A stretch of DNA of 47,380 nucleotides from positions 50,831 through 98,210 of the forward strand of contig KV425647.1 in NCBI GenBank assembly GCA_001632425.1, in the 5' to 3' direction. Under the pieces are notes generated by a model. The model saw only the letters and a program-made list of their open reading frames with translations. It had not been told where the DNA came from and did no database searches. Positions 22,460 to 31,537 of this stretch are shown piece after piece. This DNA comes from Neolentinus lepideus HHB14362 ss-1. Its lineage: Eukaryota; Basidiomycota; Agaricomycetes; Gloeophyllales; Gloeophyllaceae. Positions within the stretch are counted from its first letter, which is position 1; every line of letters begins with the position of its first letter. The position numbers and the translations under genes are program-made.

Positions 22460-23079
22460 ATCCTTGGCCGTCTAGCTGACTGTCCTCCTGCACATGGCGG
22501 CTCTCCAGTTCGGACTCCTGATGTGCGAGCTCCACGCACCTGATCTCCATGTTCCGCAGCTGCCCATCCTTGAGCATGAGCTGACAATCTTCCACTGCAG
22601 CTCCCAGATCTCTTGCCCCCCCTCCCTCTAGTTCCTCCTCCAGCTCACGGCTCAAGCTCCACCCGCACCTTTCTGCACCCGCTCCAGGTCATTCACCTGC
22701 TCCTGCTTGATCACAACAGCTTCAGCTTCATGCAGTGCTGCTCGACCCCGATCGTCAGCATCGTCAGTGGTCAGCGTTCAGTGTTCAGCATTTGTCTCTG
22801 TCTCGTCTGCCACCAGCCGCTTCATCATTCATCGCTCCTCTTGGAGAAAGGGGTCTGGTGAGCAGGATGCGATGGAGTAGAAAGAGGTACTGACAAGATG
22901 GTGATTGTTCCAGATGAAGCAAATAGCACGCAGACGCGGATGCTGTTTCTGTTCAGAATGGTCATGTACTCAGCGGCCATGTCATCCTATGTCATAGAGG
23001 TCATAGAGGTAGCAGTCAAACAAAAGTGAATAGATAAGTTATGTCGAAAAGAAAGAAGGCGAGTGGCTTGTGGGAGTGT
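22460..23079 (-). repeat. Coiled-coil-encoding segment, copy 1 of an internal duplication
   Basis: The minus strand reads EQVNDLERVQKGAGG, SRELEEELEGGGARDLGAAV and LRNMEIRCVELAHQESELES, a charged heptad-like pattern. Then (22890-23030) comes non-coding DNA shared with 24980-25200: an AAGATGGWGATTGTTCCAGA block, CTGTTTCTGTTC and a GTGRATAGATAAGTT block. The second copy is at 24600-25252. The parent is probably a coiled-coil host protein, which I cannot name. Confidence 0.5.
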
Positions 23080-23435
23080 GGGAGCGGGAGTGTGGCTGAT
23101 GCATCAATGTATATACCCGAGGTAGAATGTCCTATTTTACCCTTGCATGCAAAGTGCAGAAGAATTTTTTCATCCTGATAGGAGGGTTACCCATCCCTTT
23201 CCATGATTATAAAGTTATCTGAGCTTAGCCATAGACCCCCCGCTTCCTATGGATATATTTCTGATTTATTCTAACGTGGCTGAGGCCCCTTACCCGATCT
23301 ATGCAGTCAGTATCGAGTTCTTTATCATTGAAGGATTGATTAGCCCAATTGCTTGGAGAGCTTCCACAGACAGCAGACAACAACTAGTAGGAAGTATGTC
23401 AAAATCCGGACACTGCAGCTAGGAAGAGGTACAGG
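23080..23435. repeat. 360-bp repeat family, copy 1
   Basis: It starts GTGTGGGAGCGGGAGTGTGG, contains GAATTTTTTCATCCTGATAG and AGGGTTACCCATCCC, the AGACCCCCCGCTTCCTATG block and a GCTTCCACAGACAGCAGAC block, and ends near GCTAGGAAGAGGTAC. Four copies occur (23080, 23436, 26722, 27069) with a spacing of about 360 bases within each pair. No coding frame is conserved. Confidence 0.85.
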
Positions 23436-23700
23436 AAGTGTGGGAGTGGGAGTGTGGCTGATGCATCGATGTACCCCCAAGGTAGAATGCCTTATTTAAC
23501 CATTGTATGTGATGTGCAGAAGAATTTTTTCATCCTGATAGGAGGGTTACCCATCCCCTGTTCAAGATTATAAGGTTTTCTGAGCTTAGCCTTAGACCCC
23601 CCACTTCCTATGAATATATCTATGATTTATTGTGATTTATGGACTAATGCAGCTGAGACTCCTAACCCGGTCTACGTGCAGTCTACATTCGACGTGAACA
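23436..23700. repeat. 360-bp repeat family, copy 2 (3' truncated)
   Basis: It matches copy 1 up to the CTACGTGCAGTC block, then changes to unrelated sequence at about 23690. Confidence 0.8.
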
Positions 23701-24599
23701 TTTGATACCCCTTCCTCTTGCCAGCGGCGCGACTGTGCCTGAGCCATCATTGTCTATGCCAGCGCGGGTACTCAGGTACTGCCAAACAAACCCTGTGAGT
23801 CATTAACACATGGAGAGTCAGAGGTTGCGGTCATATTAACATTCGAGGGGTCGCAGCAGATGGCAGACAATGCTGGGTGTGAAACAGGGAGGAAGTCTAG
23901 AGGACTCATGACTCAGACTGGCTTGGTGTATGATAATAGCAAATAAACTCACATCTCTAAGTGCAACACATGCATGTAGCCTCCAACCACTCTCGCTCGA
24001 CTGCCCAGTCTTCTGTGTCTTGCTGGGCAATCACCTGCCCAACTTCTTAATTAGTGTTGAATAAGAAATAATTATGGCCCACCTCGATCCTTGGCAGCCC
24101 AGATGGAACCCCAAGCGGGATGCGCATGCCGGAGAAGAGGGTGTGTACATGTCCGCTGCAATGTTCGCTGCAAAGACGCATCTTCATCCACTGTTCATTA
24201 CAGGGAACAGCTCACCTTGCACCTTGATCCATCCCCAGACGGTGCTGAAATGACTCAGGGTGTTGATGACAGCGACTGCATGCAGCATCTTGGGGTAGTT
24301 GGCCGTCGCCATCATGCTCGCCTGCTGCAGATGGAGGGGAGGGACCATAGCATGCCAATGGAGCAATCCGTAAAGTCGACAAAGTCGATGATGAATGAAT
24401 GTGATGGTGACGATGGGTGCTGGCAGATTGCTGAGTGCAGGAGCGCGGTGCAGACAGGGGTGGTGAAGCTGAAGCGTGTCATGAACTCCCGTAGGGCGGA
24501 GCTGTGAAGGATGCAGAGTGAACAGGGGAAGTGGGAGGAAACGGAACAAGGAAGATGTACATGCGCTGCCTGCGATGCTCCTGGGGGGAACTGCCTGCA
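23701..24599 (-). other. Host-like fragment of unknown origin
   Basis: The minus strand at 24190-24380 reads HWHAMVPPLHLQQASMMATA and, further on, VINTLSHFSTVWGWIKVQGE. It looks like coding DNA but has frame changes (IDFVDFTDCSIGMLWSLPS in another frame). No start exon or known domain is visible. The stretch 23701-24080 shows nothing. Confidence 0.3.
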
Positions 24600-25252
24600 G
24601 TTCCTTGAGGACAGGACTGCTGAGGGCTGTGAGTCGATAGACTGTCTTCTCCTTCGTCCATCGCAGTCTGCAGGTCCTCGTTCTGCCCCTGCCCCTCCAG
24701 CTCGTGATCCCGCTACCTCTTGCCGGCATTGCTGCAGCTCGCAGATCTCACAATCCCACCCACATCTTTCTGCACCCGCTCTGTCTGCTCAAGTATGGAG
24801 TACAAGTTTCTTCAGTTTCTTCTTCTTGCTTCTTGAGCTGGTCAATGTACTGCGTCAGAGTTGATTAATGAGAGACATAGACATAGCCCAATGTCTACCT
24901 TTTCTGGTTGCACGCAAGGTGAGGTACAATATGCATCCTTGGCCAGTTTCCTCATTTCCACTTCAACTGAACTGGGAGCAGGAGGAGATGGGTAGAAAGG
25001 GGTGCCAACAAGATGGAGATTGTTCCAGAGGAAGCAGATGCATGCGGACACTGTTTCTGTTCGGAATGGAGATTGTCGAGTTGAGTTGGAGCTGGATAAG
25101 TGCCTGGTCATCTGGTCGTGTACTCAGCCAGGCTGCCACATTGTAGAAGTTGCAGTAGAACAAAAGTGGATAGATAAGTTGTGTTGGAAAGATGGTGTAT
25201 AGAAAGAAATGTGCGCACTTGCAGGTAGTTTCCTGCAATAGTGTGGGAGCGG
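24600..25252 (-). repeat. Coiled-coil-encoding segment, copy 2 of an internal duplication
   Basis: The minus strand reads LEQTERVQKDVGG near 24790 and DHELEGQGQNEDLQTAMDEG near 24680, parallel to ERVQKGAGG and RELEEELEGG of copy 1. The flanking non-coding part (25000-25190) matches 22890-23040. It ends in GTGTGGGAGCGG, where the LTR-type insertion begins. Confidence 0.5.
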
Positions 25253-26721
25253 TGATAGGCCTCCAGCGTCGCTAGCCTCTGAAAACGCGTTTTCGGCGTG
25301 TTCGACACGATGCGGAAAGCACCGAGACCACCGACGAATCTCCGAGCGTTCACCGAGCTACAACTCAATACATCGGCGACCCCCGAGGATGCGCACCACC
25401 GGATACTGACGTCACCACCAAGCAGTGGACACTTCGCCGCGCCGCATGCCTGTCGGTGGTATACCGGGACTCAATTCGATGACTCAGGATACGCCGAGGT
25501 TGTCGAATGTTGCTTATGCGCTCAGAAGATGGAACCGATGGCATCGGTGATGCTTACTCAACACCCTGCCCCTTCCATATGATACGACGATCCTTGGAAC
25601 CTCCAGAACTCAGCCTACTCTCTCCGCGGCAATGAGTCGCAGCACTCGGTGCATCCATCAAGCGCCGAAACACGCTGAGACACTCATATCGGTCTTCCTG
25701 ACGTAAACCAGCTGATCTTACCTTCCGTCCGACCTTGCAATAACTCGGCGGTCATTGGTCGTCGTACGATAGGATGCCGTGGGCCCCCGTTTTGGTCCGG
25801 TGCCGTCGCAACACTCGGTCAGCCCTCCTTATGAAGTTCGAGGCGATGGTCATCGAGCACGAGTCGTCAAGATGCACCGAGGCGCTGTACGGGCTCAAGA
25901 TGGAAGGATATTCCCTGGGGCGGCGGTTCCTGACCCGCCTAGAGTGCTTCGGAATAAGAGCGGTATGCGGCGGACGATTGGCGAGTGGCTTGGGAGCTTA
26001 GCGAGACTCGGCAGCGCNNNNNNNNNNNNNNNNNNNNNNNNNNNNNNNNNNNNNNNNNNNNNNNNNNNNNNNNNNNNNNNNNNNNNNNNNNNNNNNNNNN
26101 NNNNNNNNNNNNNNNNNNNNNNNNNNNNNNNNNNNNNNNNNNNNNNNNNNNNNNNNNNNNNNNNNNNNNNNNNNNNNNNNNNNNNNNNNNNNNNNNNNNN
26201 NNNNNNNNNNNNNNNNNNNNNNNNNNNNNNNNNNNNNNNNNNNNNNNNNNNNNNNNNNNNNNNNNNNNNNNNNNNNNNNNNNNNNNNNNNNNNNNNNNNN
26301 NNNNNNNNNNNNNNNNNNNNNNNNNNNNNNNNNNNNNNNNNNNNNNNNNNNNNNNNNNNNNNNNNNNNNNNNNNNNNNNNNNNNNNNNNNNNNNNNNNNN
26401 NNNNNNNNNNNNNNNNNNNNNNNNNNNNNNNNNNNNNNNNNNNNNNNNNNNNNNNNNNNNNNNNNNNNNNNNNNNNNNNNNNNNNNNNNNNNNNNNNNNN
26501 NNNNNNNNNNNNNNNNNNNNNNNNNNNNNNNNNNNNNNNNNNNNNNNNNNNNNNNNNNNNNNNNNNNNNNNNNNNNNNNNNNNNNNNNNNNNNNNNNNNN
26601 NNNNNNNNNNNNNNNNNNNNNNNNNNNNNNNNNNNNNNNNNNNNNNNCTGACACTATTAGACGGAGTTCCCTCCGCGTTTTCTAGGTGTTTTTGGTGGTT
26701 GTTGTGTGTTGTAGCCTGTCA
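25253..26721. mobile_element. LTR-type insertion (TG...CA) inside the transposon
   Basis: The insert begins TGATAGGCC and ends AGCCTGTCA, so it has TG...CA ends with partly inverted tips, and it is flanked by GCGG on both sides (25249-25252 and 26722-26725). Removing it with one GCGG restores GTGTGGGAGCGGGAGTGTGG, exactly the sequence at 23080 in a paralogous repeat. The insert is visibly richer in CG dinucleotides than its surroundings and contains a frame of 94 codons at 25298-25582 with no recognised domain. The middle is an assembly gap, so I cannot tell a solo LTR from a full retrotransposon. Confidence 0.75.
26018..26647. other. Assembly gap, 630 N
   Basis: A run of 630 unspecified bases. 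It lies inside the LTR-type insertion, as expected if duplicated LTRs defeated the assembly. The real length may differ. Confidence 0.99.
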
Positions 26722-27068
26722 GCGGGAGTGTGGCTGATGCACCGATGTACCCCGAGGCATAATGTCGTATTTAACCATTGTATGTGATGTGCAGAAGGAT
26801 TTTTTCATCCTGATAGGAGGGTTACCCATCCCTGTTCAAGATTATAAGGTTTTCTGAGCTTAGCCATAGACCCCCCACTTCCTATGAATATATCTCTGAT
26901 TTATTCTGATTTATGGACTAATGTGGCTGTGCCCCAATCTACTATGCAGTCGTTCGTTCTTTATCATTACATGGGATTGATGAGCTCAATCATTGGAGGG
27001 CTTCCACAGACAGCAGACAACAACTAGGAAGTATGTCGAAATCCGGACCCTACAGCTAGGAAGAGGTA
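26722..27068. repeat. 360-bp repeat family, copy 3
   Basis: It continues the copy interrupted by the LTR-type insertion, whose first bases (GTGTGGGAGCGG) lie at 25241-25252. Confidence 0.85.
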
Positions 27069-27330
27069 CAAAAGCATGGGAGTGGGACTGTGGCTGATGC
27101 ACCGATGTACCCCGAGGCAGAATGTCGTATTTAACCATTGTATGTGATGTGCAGAAGGATTTTTTCATCCTGATAGGAGGGTTACACATCTCTGTTCAAG
27201 ATTATAAGGTTTTCTGAGCTTAGCCATAGACCCCCCGCTTCCTATGAATATATCTGTGATTTATTGTGATTTATGGACTAATGCAGCTGAGACTCCTAAC
27301 CCGGTCTACGTGCAGTCGTTCTTTGTCATT
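27069..27330. repeat. 360-bp repeat family, copy 4
   Basis: It starts near AAAGCATGGGAGTGGGACTG and carries the same ATTTTTTCATCCTGATAGG and GACCCCCCGCTTCC blocks. It ends close to the 3' end of the transposase gene. Confidence 0.85.
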
Positions 27331-27402
27331 ATAGAATTGATTAGCCCGGGACAGTATAGATGACAACAATTATGAGGTATGTCAGAATTTGGAACACTAC
27401 AG

Positions 27403-30400
27403 CTACTTGTGATGGAAGAGCTGGTACGTATGGTGGTCAACATATTTGTTGACGAAGAAAAAGTTATACACATCGAGGGAAGTGCTTGTTGAGAGGTCCC
27501 TCGGGATAGGCTTGGTCCCATAGACAGGAATCAGGTGAACTGCCCTGGAAATAAGATGGAGTGGGATGACAGAGAGTGGCTGACTGTCCTTGGCTGGGTG
27601 ACACTTCTTGACAATCCACATACCGGTGTCTTCATCTGGTCCATCACCAACCCAGTCAAACCATTGCGCTAGTGCACATTGGAAGGTATGGCCTGAGAAC
27701 TTGAATGAGAAAAGCAAGAAGATCCGCGCAACTTGGTATCGCCCAGTCACTGAAAGTCCCTCCAAAACTGGACGTTTGACTAAGACACAGTCAAAATGGG
27801 GGGCACCCTTACGCCAGCTGGGATTCACTCGAATGAACTCTCAGCGCATGCCTCCAGTGCCAGAAGGGTCGCTAGGAGCGTAATAGATGGATTTAGCAGA
27901 ATAATGGATATAGATAGGGTCGGTGAACTCGGGCAGAACATCCCCATCCTCATCATGGTAGACAAGGTTATTCACTTGAATCAGATGGTCTCGGAGGAAC
28001 TGTCGGAGGAGAATGTGGAAAGTTGGCCAGTCCACATGGCCCAAAATGTTTGCATTTGCTTGATCATGATAATGGCACCGTCCTGAGATGATCTTATCTA
28101 TGAGACTGTTCAGGGAACACAAACTTGGAGACTTACGATATTTTGTTGCAAGCTTAATAGAGTCTGGCATTCTTGGACAGGCAACAGCACCATCATCTTT
28201 GTCTATTACAATTGATACACTTCCTTCAGGTGGGCTCAGAACCTCCACATTGTGCTTCTTCTCTGGACGTATAATCCTCATGAGCAAGTGTACACCATAG
28301 TCAAAAATGAAAACAACATACGTGTATGCCTTGCATCAGGTTTGGGCAAGTTGTCCAGCATACCACGGCTGCTGAAATCCACTCGAGATGCAGCCAACTT
28401 GTCGAGACGCTGGTTTGTGAGAAGCATCTGTGCAAGTGCTTCATAATGGTTGGAACACCGGTATGGCTCCTTAACAGCCTTAATATGTTTTGATTCGGTT
28501 ATAGATGAGCACAATCCATTAGGAGCACCATACTCCCATATAGAGCGTGGCCAATGCATCAGGGAGTGCTGACGTGGCAGGGAAGAAAAGCCATCTGGAC
28601 GGACACCAGTTGTCTGAAAAATATCTCGGTACTTATGGAAGTCGGCAAGTGCAGTTTTGAGATCTTTGATAGTGTCAGATGTATGAACATCCTGTCGCGC
28701 AAGGTAACAGAAATCCACAAGACTGCGTATGGATCGGACAATGTCTCGGGGGAGCAGACCATCAAGAACTGGAAGATAGACCTACGTGCGGTGGAACAAT
28801 GTATTAATTAATAATACATTCAGATGCATAAGAGATGAAAAATATCAGACAAACCTTCATTAGTGCCTTTGAATCGTCCCCAGTCCACTGCTTGAATCCG
28901 CAACCTTCGGGAAAATGTCGCAGTCCCGTGAAAGGGGGGACTACTGCTATCCTGCGTAGGAAAGAACCATACATCAGACTATAGTGATTGCAGTATGACC
29001 TCAAGGACAGCGTACCGGCGATCAATGTCAGATAGAATCTTATTGGCTTGTGCCTTTCCATATTTGAGTGCTAGGTATTCACCGACCCACTCAACAAGGT
29101 GATCTTTGAAAGTCCCCTTTATAAGTTGGTGGAGGATATCTGGAGCGATGAGTTCATGAATATCAGCATGTGGGAAATCGTTTGTGAAGGGCTGCTCCAG
29201 ATTGTCAGCAAAGTGGAACAAATCAAGTAAATGGAGATATAAATGCGCACCACCAGATCGCCCACTATACCATAGTCTGTCCATAGTGTCCCGAGGTCTA
29301 GTAGCTCAACAAGAGCCTCTGTGTGTTCACAGCTCCTTAGAATGGAGGGTCCATGCTTGCCATCCAAATCTGTGTTCCGCGCCGTACACCTAATGATATA
29401 TCAGTACTGCGGAAACAAGATAGATACTGTCATGTACTTTGGGCACCATCCCTGGACAATACAGGCTAAGAGTGCCTGCTCAGGATAATCAGCAATATAA
29501 GGCCCAAGGCCATAAATTGCATGCCAAAAGTGGCCATCAGCGCAGAGGGTGACTTCTGGTATCGTCATTCCTGGCCGTAGAGATCGCAAGATGCGAGCAA
29601 GAGAGGAGTGAAATATTTGGCATCGAAACTTCCGGAAGGCTAATGTGTCCTTGTTGACTTTGTCCACTATTATGGATATGCAAAGATTATTAATGCTACG
29701 ACAATAGTTATGGTGTCCACTTACTTTTTGGGATGGCGAGGAATCCAATAAGAGCAACCGCACCATGGTGGGCACGGCGGACAGCATTGTGATGGTTTCC
29801 GAGTGCCATATAAAGTGGATAGAACTCATTGTCACCAGTACCTACTGACACAGTGGTTTTGTCGCTACCGAGAATGATTGGCACGAACATTGAGCCATGC
29901 GTACATGGATCTTTTGCTATTTTATTCTAGAATTACTCTGTTAGCAAGGAGATGTATCATGCAACTTCACTACTTCTACTTACAGACTGGCGCCAGGCCC
30001 AATCACCAGACATGAAATCTTTCAGTCTGGGCTTCCCATTGACGTACAGCACAGTAATCCATTTGATGCTTGTAATCGGGATTTGCAAGCATCTGCTTAG
30101 CGATAGCATGTGGGTCCCGATACCAGACCTCATAAGATTTAGTCATCCATTCGGGAACATTTTCAGTTGGGAGTTTGCTGCTGTATGAGACAGCGAAGGT
30201 TTCCCACTTAATGTCGCCGAGAGGGGTATCGTCGATAATGGAGTACATTTCATCAGCATTATGGAAGGGTGAGTCGACCCCGAATTCATCTAGTTGTCAT
30301 GTCCAGAGACTTAACAGTTTATTGATATGTCGTTCCGACATTTGCTCTTCCGTATACAGAAACTCAGCCAGCTCAAAGGACAGCTGGTTAGCATATGGGC

Positions 30401-31292
30401 TCCAGCCTGGAAGAGATGGGCTGGGGAGATCCGGAAGAGGCATATTTGGTTCAAGGGCATTTCCATGCGCATCACAGGGAATTGCTGTGAAAAAGGTCAA
30501 GGTGAAATTTGCAAGTGAGATATTTATGATTACTTACCACTGATCAAAGGGTGATATTGTCGTTGTGGCTCTGCTGGCCCGGCTGGTCCGGTGCTCTTGT
30601 TATTGCAATCTGCCTGTATCTCTGGATATTCTTGAGTATCCAGCTCAGCTAAGTCTGTTGCATGTCGCAACAGCTGAGAATCACTGCTGGCAGGATCAGG
30701 AAACTCATCCAATCCTGTGATATCTCTGAACAAATCAACAGAGCTGCCGCTAGTAGATCCACCGTCCTCACTCGGATCTTCATCACTGTCCTCAGATTCT
30801 TTGTCCTTGCTATCCTCCGAGCTTCCGCTGTCTGAGAGATTGTCGCTGTCACTGTTCTCATATAGGGGAACCTTGTCGGTGTAGTCATAGAAGCCATCAA
30901 AGAAAATGTCATCAGAAGCCTGAGGCAGAAAGGGCAGATCTAAACTTGGACTAGAAGATACATTCTGAGCTGGTGATAGTACCTGCCCAGAGGGACCTGC
31001 GAGTGTGGTATGTGGTGTATAGGAAAGCTGAACTGACTGACTCGGAGAGGGAGTAGACGGTGTAGATGGAGCAATGGGGGCAGGCCCTGGCGATGCAAAT
31101 GTATTAAATATTACATCAACATTTCCGGTGACTCCCTGTAGATAAGGGTGTCTTTTTCTTCTGTGTTTGGTCAAGCCTCCAGCGCTCTTGCAAACCTTTC
31201 CACAGTCCTTGCAATGGAACCCAGAGTTGGTAGATATATCTGAGTTACGAGTCCCAGGTCACAGGAAATGAAGGATATCACGAGAAAACATC
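27403..31292 (-). pseudogene. Plavaka-family transposase, decayed
   Basis: Reading leftwards, the gene has about ten exons split by short GT-AG introns. Order: a C2H2 zinc finger (FHCKDCGKVCKSAGGLTKHR, about 31220), an acidic disordered region, [155 protein letters not shown], then the C-terminal APSDPSGTGGMR and DEDTGMW segments. These are hallmarks of Plavaka transposases of basidiomycetes, which cut and paste large elements. Lesions: TGA at 30297-30299, a frameshift near 30005 before MSGDWAW, and TGA at 27841-27843, where the family has a second arginine. A likely start is ATG at 31290-31292 with a 42-base intron, but this is tentative. The enzyme is presumably inactive. Confidence 0.9.
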
Positions 31293-31537
31293 TATAATAG
31301 CTGGCAATACAAGAAGACAACTAAAATGTGCAAAGCAGAATACCTGCGACGTGCCCAAGTGCACAAGTTCTCTTGAAGTGCAGTGCACCAAGGCTGCGGT
31401 ACCAGATTTGGGTACTGCTGGGTCGGCTAAGTCAGGCTACCGCATTAGATGATTGTTGAACTTTGCCACATACCACGTACCACTCTAGCTCTGCCTGTAC
31501 CACTCTACTGTGTTGTCCATCCACTTCACTCCATAAA
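31293..31537. promoter_or_regulatory. Shared intergenic region between divergent transposon genes
   Basis: These 245 bases separate the starts of the transposase (minus) and the accessory gene (plus), so they probably hold both promoters. No distinct motif stands out apart from repeated GTACCRC blocks. Confidence 0.4.

Noticed and set aside
25779..26737. Long open frames of 218-290 codons across 25779-26737
   Set aside because: They are open only because they run through 630 N of the gap.
23080..27330. 360-bp repeats as a CRISPR-like array
   Set aside because: This is a eukaryotic genome, the unit is far too long, and the spacing is set by the repeat itself rather than by unique spacers.
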